Shown piece by piece: positions 27,799-37,712 of a stretch of 46,785 bases of DNA; the stretch's first letter is position 1, and each line of letters opens with the position of its first letter. The position numbers and the translations under genes were made by a program. Below the pieces are notes generated by a model. That model saw only the letters and a program-made list of their open reading frames with translations, did no database searches and was not told where the DNA came from. This stretch comes from an uncultured Lachnospiraceae bacterium. Lineage in GTDB: Bacteria; Bacillota_A; Clostridia; Lachnospirales; Lachnospiraceae. The stretch covers positions 1 through 46,785 of the forward strand of contig USJM01000002.1 in assembly GCA_900555005.1 (NCBI GenBank), written 5' to 3'.

Positions 27799-27827
27799 AT
27801 TATACTACAGCGAACGTGTATGAACAA
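27799..27827 (-). promoter_or_regulatory. Sigma-A-type promoter for hpf
   Basis: TTGTTC (27827-27822) and TATAAT (27804-27799) are 17 bp apart on the minus strand, about 36 bp before the hpf ATG. The -10 is perfect; the -35 keeps TTG. Confidence 0.7.
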
Positions 27828-27865
27828 CACGTCCATTTGAAGATTGGCATATTTCACAATTCCCG

Positions 27866-30427
27866 TTATCCCAGAACTTCTTCCGCATATTGAACGGAGG
27901 CCATCGCATCTTTGCAATACCGATCCGCATGAATAGAAGCTGCATAGCGCTCTGTCATCACGGCACCTCCGACCATGATCTTCACATCCGGTGCTTTCTC
28001 ATGAAGCTGACGGATGGTCTCCTCCATGTTCGCGACGGTTGTCGTCATCAGAGCAGAAAGGCCGACAAGTCTGACCTTCCGCCTGACTGCAGTCTCCACA
28101 ACCGTCTCCGGCGGAACATCCCTGCCCAGATCGATCACATCAAACCGGTAGCTCTCCAGGAGCACTTTTACGATGTTTTTTCCGATATCATGGATATCTC
28201 CCTTCACAGTCGCAAGGATCACGCTCCCACGCCTGTTTCCTCCCTGCCCGGAGGCCTCCATCCTCTCTTTCAATACCGCAAATACTCCTCTTGCGGCCTC
28301 AGCGCTCATCAAAAGCTGCGGAAGAAAGACTTTTCCCTGCTCAAAATCCTTTCCGACCTCATTCAATGCCGGAATCATACACTGATTGATGATCTCCAGA
28401 GCCTCCCGGGATAACAGCAGAGCTTCCGCAGACTTCTGAGCTTCCTCCCGAAGTCCCTTCCTGATGCACTGAATCAGCCGGGCTGCATCCGGATTCTCTG
28501 TCAGCTCTGCATTGCCGCTTAAAGATCTCTGATTCTTCTCTATCTTTTTCCCAGCCTTTGCGGTGTCGAAGTCAAAATCAGAAGTGCTCCCTTCTTTCAG
28601 GATTTTTCTGAGGTCTTCCTCCCACACAGCTCCCTTCGGGAGCGCTGGCTTGAAATCAGCATAGGTGCTGATATATGCACCGCAGTTCTCATCCTCTGCA
28701 GTCAGCACCATATATGCATCAAAGGCTGCCTTCATTCCCTCTGAGCACGGATTGATAATCGCAGCATTCAGTCCATTCTGAAGCGCCATTGTAAAGAAGG
28801 TCTGGTTAATGAACGCCCGCTGCGGAAGTCCGAATGAAATGTTGGAAACGCCGAGAATTGTCTTCGCTTTCAGCTCCTCATGAACCCTCTTCAAGGTGTC
28901 AAGCGTCACCAGTGCGCCGCTGGGATCCGCACTGACCGTCATGCAGAGGCAGTCAATGATAATATCCTTTTCCGGAATTCCGTATTTCTTCGCTTCCTCG
29001 AGAATTTTACCTGCTACTCTGACACGTCCTTCTGAAGTGTCTGGAATACCGTTCTCATCAAGTGCCAGGGCTACAACAACACCTCCGTATTTTTTAACCA
29101 GCGGAAAGACTGCATCCATGCTCTCCTTTTTCCCGGAAACAGAATTCACCATCGGCTTTCCGTTGTAGACCCGCATCGCCGCTTCCATTGCCTGGATGCT
29201 GGATGTGTCGATCTGAAGCGGCAGCTCCGAAATGCTCTGAATCTGCCGGATTGTTTCACAGAGTGCGCTTGTCTCATCTGTTCCCGGTACCCCGACATTG
29301 ACATCCAGAATATGGGCACCCTTCCCCTGCTGTTCAAGGGCCATGTCAAGGATATAACTATAGTTCTGATCCCGGAGAGCCTGTGCCATCTTCTTTTTAC
29401 CGGTCGGATTGATCCTTTCTCCGACGATGACCGGCCTTTTCCCGATTGTCTGTGCAACTGCGTACGAGGTAACGATTGTCTCCTGTTTCTGAACGATGAC
29501 CGGAGCTTTTCGTCCCTCAGTCACTTTTTTCACGGCCCGTATATGACCCGGTGTCGTACCGCAGCATCCTCCGACCGCAGATACCCCTGCATCAAGAAGG
29601 TCAGAGATATCCTCCGCAAATTTCTCTGGCCCGACGTCATAGACCGTTTCCCCGTTCTCTGATCTCGGCAGTCCGGCATTCGGTGTACAGATAACAGGAA
29701 CAGATGCATATCGAAGCAGTTCCCTGGCAGTCTTCAACATCTGTCTCGGGCCAAGCGAGCAGTTCGTTCCAAGTGCATCTACATGCAGCCCTTCCAGCAT
29801 TGCAACAACCGCTTTCGGAGTTCCGCCTGTCAGCATCTTCCCGGATTCATCAAAAACACAGGTTGCAAACACAGGCAGGGATGAGTGTTCCTTGGCAGCC
29901 AGAACAGCTGCCTTGAGCTCATGCATATCGCTCATTGTCTCAATCAGGATTGCATCCGCGCCATATTGGACACCAAGCTCTACCACCTCTGCATAAACTG
30001 AGACAGCTTCCTCGAAGTCGAGATCTCCCATCGGTTTCAGAAGTCTTCCGGTCGGTCCCAGATCGAGTGCAACCAGTCCGTGTCCAGCCTGCCGCACTGC
30101 CTTGTGTGCGCAGTCGAAGGCACCCTTGACAACCTGACTGAGCGTAAATTCATCTCCCCGGATCTTCAGCCGGTTCGCTCCAAATGTGTTGGTACTGATC
30201 ATGTCCGCTCCGGCATCCAGATAATCCTTATGAATCTGGATGACTGTATCCGGATGCAGCAGGTTCCACGACTCCGGAAGTTCTCCCAGCCCGATTCCTG
30301 CCTTCTGGAGCATCGTGCCCATCGCCCCATCAAACAGGATGATTCTTTCCTTCATCGTTCTACGTATATCCATGTGTTCTCCTGTTTCCGGGTCTGGCTG
30401 ACAGCCCCCTGTTGAAAATGATTTCAT
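27866..30427 (-). CDS. metH: Cobalamin-dependent methionine synthase without reactivation domain
   Basis: The enzyme transfers a methyl group from methyl-THF via cobalamin to homocysteine. In order come the homocysteine/zinc domain (DGAMGTMLQ near the start, Cys in TNCSLGP and the GGCCGTTP pair near 300), the pterin-binding domain (VGERINPTGKKK, about 335), the B12 cap (about 650-730) and the B12-binding domain with DIHDIGKN (about 745, ligand His). At 853 residues it lacks the C-terminal SAM-dependent reactivation domain; the gene 15 bp upstream supplies a counterpart. ATG codons at 30427 and 30373 both have ribosome sites (GGGAG and AGGAG); the shorter start fits the family better. Confidence 0.95.
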   Translation of the reverse strand: MKSFSTGGCQPDPETGEHMDIRRTMKERIILFDGAMGTMLQKAGIGLGELPESWNLLHPDTVIQIHKDYLDAGADMISTNTFGANRLKIRGDEFTLSQVVKGAFDCAHKAVRQAGHGLVALDLGPTGRLLKPMGDLDFEEAVSVYAEVVELGVQYGADAILIETMSDMHELKAAVLAAKEHSSLPVFATCVFDESGKMLTGGTPKAVVAMLEGLHVDALGTNCSLGPRQMLKTARELLRYASVPVICTPNAGLPRSENGETVYDVGPEKFAEDISDLLDAGVSAVGGCCGTTPGHIRAVKKVTEGRKAPVIVQKQETIVTSYAVAQTIGKRPVIVGERINPTGKKKMAQALRDQNYSYILDMALEQQGKGAHILDVNVGVPGTDETSALCETIRQIQSISELPLQIDTSSIQAMEAAMRVYNGKPMVNSVSGKKESMDAVFPLVKKYGGVVVALALDENGIPDTSEGRVRVAGKILEEAKKYGIPEKDIIIDCLCMTVSADPSGALVTLDTLKRVHEELKAKTILGVSNISFGLPQRAFINQTFFTMALQNGLNAAIINPCSEGMKAAFDAYMVLTAEDENCGAYISTYADFKPALPKGAVWEEDLRKILKEGSTSDFDFDTAKAGKKIEKNQRSLSGNAELTENPDAARLIQCIRKGLREEAQKSAEALLLSREALEIINQCMIPALNEVGKDFEQGKVFLPQLLMSAEAARGVFAVLKERMEASGQGGNRRGSVILATVKGDIHDIGKNIVKVLLESYRFDVIDLGRDVPPETVVETAVRRKVRLVGLSALMTTTVANMEETIRQLHEKAPDVKIMVGGAVMTERYAASIHADRYCKDAMASVQYAEEVLG

Positions 30428-30442
30428 CGTTCTCCCGTGTGC

Positions 30443-31171
30443 TCATCCGGCTGATGAATTTCTGCGATAGAGACAGTCCGCCTTGCCGCACACCTCACAT
30501 CCTTCTCTGACGCAAGGCAAATGCTCTCTTCCCGCCCCAATCACAGCTGTTACAGACTTGCTTGGAATCATCAGCAGAGACTCAGTCAGTGCGATTCCGA
30601 CCCTCTTTTCAACCTGAAGAGCTTGAAAAATATCCCGCTGATTGTCAAGCGGGAAATCTCCATAGCCCGGTGAAAACCGCGGTCTGAGATACAGCCCTCG
30701 GCCTGCCGCCTCTGTCCTGATGGCATCGTTTGCCAGATTGCACCACGCTTCGATCATGGCCGCCGATGCTGCCTGCATCACAACCCCCCGGCTTGCATTT
30801 GTCAGACTGTACCTGTGCAGCAGCAGATCGACCTTCGTCCCTATCGTAGCGGCCATCACAATGATATCGCTGCATCCTCTCAGGTTTTTTTCCAGGCTGC
30901 GGCTGTGTGTCCGGAAACAAGTCATGTCAATCGTATGAAGCTCGTCCTGCGGAACATGCAGTGGAAACATCTGATGAAATTCTCTCAGCTGTACGTTATC
31001 TGCCAGCTCCTTGAGAACACTCTCCACCAATGCCTGTGTTGCCTGATCCGGTTCTCCGTTCCGAATCCCAAGATATCTGTAAATTTCCTGTCTGTTGACC
31101 TTCAGTTCTTCTGGATTTCCTGTCATATTCATTGCTCGTCTAATGTTGTCTAGAAAAATCTCTGCTCGCAA
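30443..31171 (-). CDS. Methionine synthase reactivation-domain protein
   Basis: This 242-residue protein is homologous to the C-terminal activation domain of full-length MetH. It contains RFSPGYGDFPLD (about 173-184), the counterpart of the SAM-binding RxxPGY motif, and Cys residues near the C-terminus (EGCEVCGKADC). It probably helps remethylate oxidised cobalamin in MetH using SAM and an electron donor. The gene stops 15 bp before metH, so the two are co-translated parts of a split enzyme. It follows hisA by 33 bp. Such splits are usual in Clostridia. An internal Met (residue 15) is another possible start. Confidence 0.88.
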   Translation of the reverse strand: MRAEIFLDNIRRAMNMTGNPEELKVNRQEIYRYLGIRNGEPDQATQALVESVLKELADNVQLREFHQMFPLHVPQDELHTIDMTCFRTHSRSLEKNLRGCSDIIVMAATIGTKVDLLLHRYSLTNASRGVVMQAASAAMIEAWCNLANDAIRTEAAGRGLYLRPRFSPGYGDFPLDNQRDIFQALQVEKRVGIALTESLLMIPSKSVTAVIGAGREHLPCVREGCEVCGKADCLYRRNSSAG

Positions 31172-31204
31172 AAGGCCCTCTGGCCGCTGAAAAAACAGCG
31201 TCGG

Positions 31205-32008
31205 TTATTTCGTTTCCCTTCCGCACATCTCAAGAATGCTCCGATACGCCATTCTGCCCCCGAATAAGTCCAGCGCACTTCCGATCGTCACATCGACCAT
31301 GCCTTTCCCATGATTCCGGACTGCTTCAAGATCCTGAAAACTTCCGATCCCGCCTGCATATGTAACCGGAAAAAGCCATTGTTTCTCCCCTGTGAACGCC
31401 GCTGCAATCAAATCGACCAGTTCCAGCTGCGGCCCACTCTGCCTTCCCTCCGCATCCACTCCATGGATGAGAAATTCATCGCAGAATTCGGACAATTTTC
31501 TCAGAACATGAACACTCAGCTTCACATCTGACCACTTCTGCCACCGATCTGTAACAATATAAAACCCATCATCCTTTCGTCTGCATGACAAGTCCAGGAT
31601 CAGATGTTTTTTCCCTACCGCTGAAACCATCTGTTCAAGATGCTGACGGTTAAACCGCCCTTCCGAAAAAACGTATGAAGTCACAATGACGTGGGACGCT
31701 CCCGCATTCAGATAGTCCCACGCATTCTCCGGAGTCACCCCTCCTCCAAGACTGAAGTCTCCCGGTTCAGCATGAAGCGCCTCGAGTGCCGCATTTCTGC
31801 TCGTCTCATAATATGGCGACCCGGCCGGATTCAGAAGGATGATATGGCCGCCCTTCAGATGGTCCTTGTGATAAAAACGCGCAAAATCCGCCGCTGATTT
31901 CTCCGCCACGAAATTCTCGATGGCGCAGTTTCCGTCGTCTCTGAGCGAGCCACCGACAATCTGTTTTACTTTTCCATTATGGATATCGATACAGGGACGA
32001 AGTCTCAT
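31205..32008 (-). CDS. hisA: ProFAR isomerase, eukaryotic-type HisA
   Basis: This 267-residue (beta/alpha)8 barrel begins MRLRPCIDIHNGKVKQIVGG, with Asp8 as the likely N-terminal acid catalyst. It contains SLGGGVTPENAW (phosphate site) and VTYAGGIGSFQDLE (second phosphate site). The extra segments and length match the HIS6/eukaryotic type (TIGR02129) rather than ordinary bacterial HisA of about 240 residues. It catalyses the fourth step of histidine synthesis. No other his gene is in the window; it is embedded among folate and methionine genes, 9 bp after fhs. The unusual type and the location suggest it was acquired alone. Confidence 0.88.
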   Translation of the reverse strand: MRLRPCIDIHNGKVKQIVGGSLRDDGNCAIENFVAEKSAADFARFYHKDHLKGGHIILLNPAGSPYYETSRNAALEALHAEPGDFSLGGGVTPENAWDYLNAGASHVIVTSYVFSEGRFNRQHLEQMVSAVGKKHLILDLSCRRKDDGFYIVTDRWQKWSDVKLSVHVLRKLSEFCDEFLIHGVDAEGRQSGPQLELVDLIAAAFTGEKQWLFPVTYAGGIGSFQDLEAVRNHGKGMVDVTIGSALDLFGGRMAYRSILEMCGRETK

Positions 32009-32017
32009 CGCACTACC

Positions 32018-33706
32018 TCAGAACAGCCCAGTGATCTTTCCGTTTTCATCAACATCAATATTCTCTGCTGCCGGATGTGTCGGCAGACCAGGCATCGTCA
32101 TAATGTCGCCGGTCAGCGCCACGATAAAACCTGCACCGGCATTCACCCTGAGGCTGCGGACTGTTACACGGAAATGCTCAGGAGCCCCAAGTTTCTTCGG
32201 GTCATCTGAGAATGAATACTGTGTCTTTGCCATACAGACGGGAAGATTTCCAAAGCCCATCCTCTCAATCTGTACTGCCTCCTTTACCGCAGCATCACTC
32301 AGCAAAGCGCCGTCTCCTCTGTAAACCGTCCGGACAATCTGATCAATCCGCTCTGCAATCGTTCCTTCAAGCGCATAGGCATACCGGAAATGATTCGGCT
32401 CTTCACACAGTCTGACGACTTCCTCCGCAAGCCCCTTACTGCCTTTCCCGCCCTTGGCCCACGCCTCAGACAGAACGACATTCACGCCACGCTTTCTGCA
32501 TTCTGTTTCAACCAGCTCCCACTCTTTTTGTGTATCTGTTGGAAATGCATTCAGCGCGACCACGCAGGGCAGCCCAAAGACATCCCGGATATTGCTGACA
32601 TGCCGGAGCAGATTCGGAAGCCCTTCCTTCAGTGCCTGGAGATCTTCCTCGCCAAGCTGGTCCTTTGCCTTCCCTCCATGCATCTTGAGCGCACGTATCG
32701 TCGCCACCACGACTACGGCATCAGGATGTATCCCGGCTTTTCTGCACTTGATGTCCAGAAACTTCTCAGCCCCCAGGTCTGCGCCAAAGCCAGCTTCCGT
32801 AACGGTGTAATCCGCCAGTTTCATGCCCATCTTTGTCGCGATCACAGAATTACAGCCATGTGCAATGTTTGCAAACGGGCCGCCATGGATAATCACAGGT
32901 GTATGTTCCAGTGTCTGAACCAGATTGGGGCGGATTGCGTCCTTTAAAAGCGCCGCCATCGCGCCTTCCGCATGCAGATCGCCCGCCGTCACAGGTTTCT
33001 GTTCCGAAAGTTTCCCATAGGTATATCCGATAATCAGTTTTGAAAGTCTTTTTTTCAGATCCGAAAGATCAGAGGAAAGACACAGGACCGCCATCACCTC
33101 CGATGCAACCGTGATATCGTATCCATCCTCTCTGGGCACTCCATTGGCTTTTCCGCCCAATCCGTCAACAATAAACCGCAGCTGACGGTCGTTCATGTCC
33201 ACACATCTTTTCCAGGTAATCTTTCTCGGATCTATGTTCAGCGGATTGCCATGATAGATTGAGTTATCAATCATGGCCGCGAGCAGATTGTTTGCTGCGC
33301 CGATCGCATGGAAATCTCCCGTGAAATGAAGGTTGATATCCTCCATCGGAACAACCTGCGCGTATCCGCCGCCTGCTGCACCGCCCTTGAGCCCAAATAC
33401 CGGTCCCAGCGATGGTTCCCTGAGAACTGCACAGGCCTTCTTTCCGATCACGGAAAGCCCATCTGCCAGGCCAACAGAGGTCGTCGTTTTTCCCTCACCA
33501 GCCGGTGTCGGTGTGATGGCTGTCACGAGGATCAGCTTTCCATCCGGCTTGTCTTTCTGATCTTTCAGAAGCCGGTTGTCGATCTTCGCCTTATACGCTC
33601 CATATAAATCCAGATATTTTTCATCTATGCCAAGTTTCTCTGCAATCTCCCTGATCGGCCTGATCTCAGCAGCCTGAGCAATCTCGATATCCGTTCTGAC
33701 CGTCAT
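32018..33706 (-). CDS. fhs: Formate-tetrahydrofolate ligase
   Basis: This 562-residue enzyme joins formate to THF using ATP, giving 10-formyl-THF, an entry to one-carbon metabolism and the Wood-Ljungdahl methyl branch. The ATP site [14 protein letters not shown] (about 66-79) is intact. Other family segments are visible: [31 protein letters not shown] split by the usual loop, and NIAHGCNSV. The length is typical. GGGAGGTAGG precedes the start. It lies between nadE and hisA in a same-strand series with glyA and metH, consistent with shared one-carbon supply. The reading frame is intact. Confidence 0.96.
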   Translation of the reverse strand: MTVRTDIEIAQAAEIRPIREIAEKLGIDEKYLDLYGAYKAKIDNRLLKDQKDKPDGKLILVTAITPTPAGEGKTTTSVGLADGLSVIGKKACAVLREPSLGPVFGLKGGAAGGGYAQVVPMEDINLHFTGDFHAIGAANNLLAAMIDNSIYHGNPLNIDPRKITWKRCVDMNDRQLRFIVDGLGGKANGVPREDGYDITVASEVMAVLCLSSDLSDLKKRLSKLIIGYTYGKLSEQKPVTAGDLHAEGAMAALLKDAIRPNLVQTLEHTPVIIHGGPFANIAHGCNSVIATKMGMKLADYTVTEAGFGADLGAEKFLDIKCRKAGIHPDAVVVVATIRALKMHGGKAKDQLGEEDLQALKEGLPNLLRHVSNIRDVFGLPCVVALNAFPTDTQKEWELVETECRKRGVNVVLSEAWAKGGKGSKGLAEEVVRLCEEPNHFRYAYALEGTIAERIDQIVRTVYRGDGALLSDAAVKEAVQIERMGFGNLPVCMAKTQYSFSDDPKKLGAPEHFRVTVRSLRVNAGAGFIVALTGDIMTMPGLPTHPAAENIDVDENGKITGLF

Positions 33707-33751
33707 GTCCTACCTCCCTCATCCTCCATTGCTGCCGTTCTTCTGTTTTTC

Positions 33752-35707
33752 TCAGAGAAGATCCAGCTTTTCCCTCCAGACTGAAACCACTGCATCCGAC
33801 GGCATCCGCAGATCCCCTCTCGGAGACAGTGCAACGGACCCGACCTTCGGCCCGTCCGGAATGCAGGACCGCTTGTACTGCTGCGAGAAAAATCTCCAGT
33901 AGAATGTCTTCTCCCACTTCAGGATTACATCATCCTCATAGATTCCCCTGAACGCAAGCTTCGCCAGTCTGTAGATTTTCAGCGGATCAAATCCAAACCG
34001 CAGGACATAGTACAGGAAAAAGTCATGCAGCTCATATGGCCCCACCAGATCCTCTGTGATTTGCGCGATCACACCATCTTTAGGCGGAAGCAGCTCAGGG
34101 CTCACAGGCGTGTCAAGCACATCCAGGAGTGTTTCTCTCAGCCGGTTATCTCCGCAGGTATCTGCAACATAATGTACAAGATGTCTGACCAGCGTCTTCG
34201 GAACCGAACAGTTGACAGCGTACATGGACATATGATCGCCATTGTAGGTTGCCCATCCCAAAGCCAGCTCAGACATATCCCCTGTTCCGATCACCATCCC
34301 GCCATACTGATTGGCAAGGTCCATCAGAATCTGTGTCCGCTCTCTTGCCTGCCCGTTTTCGTATGTTACATCCGTCACTGACGGATCATGTCCGATATCC
34401 CGAAAATGAATCTGGACTGCTTCTTTAATATTGATCTCTTTCAATGTACAGCCAAGGATCTTCGACATCTCAACAGCATTGTGATAAGTCCTGTCAGTCG
34501 TTCCGAATGCCGGCATCGTGACAGCAATAATCCCGCTGTGATCCATCGAAAGCAGGTCGAAAGCACGTGCAGTTACGAGCAGAGCCAGTGTCGAATCAAG
34601 TCCTCCTGATATTCCGATCACAGCCGCCCTGCTGTGCACATGTTCTATCCTTTTCTTCAGTCCCAATGCCTGGATCGTCAGGATCTCCTCACATCTGCGT
34701 TCCCTGTCAGCCTGCACGTCCGGAACAAATGGCCTCCTGTCATATGTTCTTGTCAGAACTGTCTTTTCCATCCTCAGAGTAAACGGAACGATCCTGTATG
34801 CCGCAGATGGCTCCGAAGGGTATGTCGTCATCCTCCTGCGCTCTGCCAGAAGCCTGTCAATATCAAGTTCTGCATATGTAATCCCGCACGTAAACCTGCC
34901 GGAGTTTGCAAGCATTGTTCCATTTTCACAGATCATCCTCTGCCCGCCAAAAACGAGATCCTGTGAGGATTCTCCCTCTCCCGCGCTGGCATAGATATAA
35001 CCTGTGATCAGCCTGGCGGAGGTCATCGAAACCAGCTGTTCTCTGTAAACGTTCTTACCTGTCACCTCAACCGATGCTGATAAATTCACAATCAGGTTTG
35101 CACCTGCCATCGCAGCTCTGGTGCATGGCGGATCAGGCGTCCACAAATCCTCACAGAGTTCTGCGCCGACCACCAGATCCGCAAGGCCTCCGGGTGTCTC
35201 TGCTTCCGCGTCCTGTGATTCTTCATCCTCCGGAATACACCGAAACAGCAGGTTCATTCCGAATGGGACTGTCTGCCCGAAAAATGATATTTCCGTGACA
35301 GTCTCAATGCCAGGGTGAAACCATCTGGCCTAGTAGTATTCATTGTAGTTGGGGAGCGACCGCTTCGGAACAAATCCCAGAATCTTTCCTCTCTGAAGAA
35401 CAGCTGCAGTATTATACAGCTTTCCGCAAATCTCGATGGGCAGCCCGACAAAAATCAATGACTCCAGGTCTGCTGTCCTGTGTGCAACATCAAGAAGTGC
35501 CCTGCCAGCTTTCCGGATCAATGATGCCTGCAGAAACAGATCCCCACATGTGTAGGCAGTCAGAACCAGTTCTGGAAAAACGATAATCTTCGTCCCTTCT
35601 TCAGCTGCCTCTCTGGAAAGCCGTATGACCTCTTCCGCATTATAGGAAACATCCGCAACGCGGATCTTTGGTGTAACAGCAGCTGTCTTGATAAATCCAT
35701 CCCACAT
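33752..35707 (-). pseudogene. nadE: Glutamine-dependent NAD+ synthetase with an in-frame amber stop
   Basis: The enzyme amidates deamido-NAD using ammonia from glutamine. The nitrilase-like glutaminase domain has all three catalytic residues: Glu46 (VFPELVL), Lys115 (VPKRSL) and Cys185 (AELCEDLW). The synthetase domain has the P-loop GISGGLDST. Codon 126 (35332-35330) is TAG, directly after S-L-P-N-Y-N-E-Y-Y and before A-R-W-F, where family members have Glu. One G-to-T change from GAG would explain it, and no frameshift is involved. As written, the product would end after 125 residues. A restart at Met151 (35257) has no visible ribosome site. Error, real mutation and read-through all remain open. 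Confidence 0.88.
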
Positions 35708-35768
35708 GAATGATCCCCTCTTCCGGTTTCCTCATCATCCAGATACCGGCTCATCAGTCAGGGTCTTG

Positions 35769-36647
35769 TCAGCCCTTTCGTCTTTCTACAATTTTCCTGA
35801 GTTCATCGGCGTCAAACCGATAGGTTTTCCCACAGAAATTGCATGCAATGTCGATCGGCTTGTCATCTGCAGCCAGACTCTCAAGATCACTCAGCTGCAG
35901 CGTCGACAGAACATGCTTGACACGGTCCTTCGAACAATCACATGAGAATGATACTGGCATCTTCTCTTCGATCTTTACATGAAGCTCTCCCAGCACCTGG
36001 CTGAGAATCATCTCCGGTGTAAGGCCATCGGAGAGCATGGATGTGACCGATGGCATTGACCTGAGTGCTGTCTCAAGCTGATCTATGACTTGTCCGTCCG
36101 CCTGGGGCATCACCTGTATGATAAAACCGCCAGACTGCCTGACACTAAGGTCCGTATCAACCAGAACTCCAAGCCCGACAGAGCTCGGTACCTGCTCTGA
36201 TTCTGCAAAATAATAGGTCAGGTCTTCCGCAATTTCACCGCTTGGCATCTGGATGGTTCCGACATACGGCTCTCTCAATCCCAGGTCCCGGATGACAGTC
36301 AGCGTCCCTGTCCCAACGGCTCCGGCAACATCCAGATGACCGTTGTCCTTCAGCGGAAGATCGATTCCCGGGTGGTTCGCATATCCTTTCACATGACCCT
36401 TCGAATCGGCCGTCGCTGTGAGTGCGCCGATCGGCCCGTCTCCCTTTACCTGAATTGTCAGAACACCCTTGTCTTCCTTCATCATACTGCCCATCATGAC
36501 CGCTCCGGTGAGCAGCCGTCCAAGCGCTGCCGTACAGACAGGCGTCATCCTGTGCGCCTGCCGTGCGTATTCCGCTGTCTCTTTTGTCGTTGCGGCAAAT
36601 GCTCGGATTGACTCATCCGCTGCAACCGCCCGCACCATGTAATCCAT
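35769..36647 (-). CDS. hslO: Redox-regulated chaperone Hsp33
   Basis: This 292-residue protein is a holdase chaperone switched on by oxidation. The substrate-binding domain (1-230) contains RMTPVCTAALGRLLTGAVMM and GNP-like turns (KGYANHPGIDLPL). The C-terminal switch has the four zinc cysteines as C-D-C (about 239-241) and C-N-F-C (about 269-272), the usual CxC plus CxxC. AGGAGG stands 11 bp before the ATG. It lies between a metal exporter gene and nadE on the same strand. The reading frame is complete. Confidence 0.95.
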   Translation of the reverse strand: MDYMVRAVAADESIRAFAATTKETAEYARQAHRMTPVCTAALGRLLTGAVMMGSMMKEDKGVLTIQVKGDGPIGALTATADSKGHVKGYANHPGIDLPLKDNGHLDVAGAVGTGTLTVIRDLGLREPYVGTIQMPSGEIAEDLTYYFAESEQVPSSVGLGVLVDTDLSVRQSGGFIIQVMPQADGQVIDQLETALRSMPSVTSMLSDGLTPEMILSQVLGELHVKIEEKMPVSFSCDCSKDRVKHVLSTLQLSDLESLAADDKPIDIACNFCGKTYRFDADELRKIVERRKG

Positions 36648-36705
36648 CAGTTATCTGTCCTCCTGGACGCGCACGAGGCGGTCCCTTCTACCAGACATAT
36701 CTGCC

Positions 36706-36750
36706 TGAATGTTTTCTGCCGGAATGTTCATTTCCGGAATATTCTTTCCC
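36706..36750. repeat. Degenerate 15-bp tandem repeat, three units
   Basis: The units tgaatgttttctgcc, ggaatgttcatttcc and ggaatattctttccc follow one another in the gap between hslO and the exporter gene. The function is unknown; slipped-strand duplication is the simplest origin. Confidence 0.5.
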
Positions 36751-36803
36751 GAATCAAACCCTGAATTCCCGGTTCCGTCTGTTCTCCCTGCAATCATCCA
36801 CAT

Positions 36804-37664
36804 TCAGAATATCCGGAGCCCCTGCACAATCAGGCCTCCGGCAACCCCCAGAATATAGAGAAGGATCGTCAGCTGGATATTCTGCCTGGTATGACGGTTT
36901 GTCCGGAACAGCACAAGCAGTCCGACGCCCGCTCCGACCATCAGCCCTGAGACCATCGCTCCGGCACTCATGATTCCCTCCAGATACAGCTGCGTGAGAG
37001 CAATTGATGCCGCGCAGTTCGGTATCAGACCAATCAGACCGGCAAGCACTTCTCCGATTACAGGCTGGTTCAGAACCAGGTTCGACAAATTCTCTGTTCC
37101 TACGATTGTAAGAAGAATATTCAGCGCAATGGAAATCAGCAGAATGAAGAATGTGATGCTTACAGTATGCTTGAGCGCTGATCTGACGATTCCCTTCTCA
37201 CAGTGACAATGTTCCTGTGTACAGATTCCGTGAATGCCAACCCCGATTCTTCTCTCATTCAGTTTTCTGAACAGAAAATCCACCAAAAATCCTGCGATCA
37301 CTCCATAGAGTGCTTTCACAATCAGAACCTTTGTGATAAAACCGATTCCGGCTCGTTCAGACAGCAGGATCGGAAGCATCTCATCCGATGTTGACAGAAA
37401 CACTGCAATCAGGGTTCCCGCGGTTATGACTTTGCCCGCATACAGACTGGCTGCGGCTGCGGAGAAACCGCACTGGGGAATCACTCCCAGAACGCCTCCC
37501 ACAAGCGGTCCCAGACGCCCAGCCTTTCTGATTGCTATTTTTGTATGATCCGATGTCCGATGTTCGACCCACTCCATTACCAGGTAGGTGATAAACAAGA
37601 ACGGAATCAGTTTCAGCGTGTCCAGTGTTCCGTCCCAAATTGCGTCAAGTATTTTCATGTACAA
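36804..37664 (-). CDS. Putative 10-TM heavy-metal exporter (ArsP_2 family)
   Basis: This protein of about 286 residues has two related halves, each with several hydrophobic helices and a Pro-x-Cys motif: I-P-Q-C-G-F-S (about 62) and I-P-N-C-A-A-S (about 218). A His/Cys-rich loop between them (GICTQEHCHCEKG) could bind metal. This layout matches the ArsP_2 / putative manganese or arsenic transporter family. GAGGAG lies 8 bp before TTG 37664 and 14 bp before ATG 37658, so a TTG start is plausible. It follows glyA by 48 bp without a strong terminator. The substrate metal is not known. Confidence 0.8.
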   Translation of the reverse strand: MYMKILDAIWDGTLDTLKLIPFLFITYLVMEWVEHRTSDHTKIAIRKAGRLGPLVGGVLGVIPQCGFSAAAASLYAGKVITAGTLIAVFLSTSDEMLPILLSERAGIGFITKVLIVKALYGVIAGFLVDFLFRKLNERRIGVGIHGICTQEHCHCEKGIVRSALKHTVSITFFILLISIALNILLTIVGTENLSNLVLNQPVIGEVLAGLIGLIPNCAASIALTQLYLEGIMSAGAMVSGLMVGAGVGLLVLFRTNRHTRQNIQLTILLYILGVAGGLIVQGLRIF

Positions 37665-37712
37665 CTGTCTTACTCCTCAACCGGGATTGTTATATGAAAT
37701 CCCCGGCTTTAC

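Noticed and set aside
31172..31204. SAM or cobalamin riboswitch expected before the metH genes
   Set aside because: Only 33 bp separate hisA from the metH activator gene and 15 bp separate that gene from metH, too little for a riboswitch.
33752..35707. Reassignment of TAG as a sense codon, suggested by nadE
   Set aside because: TAG closes the fic gene at 10647 and the repaired hipB at 13634, and other genes end normally in TAA or TGA. A single internal TAG does not support recoding.
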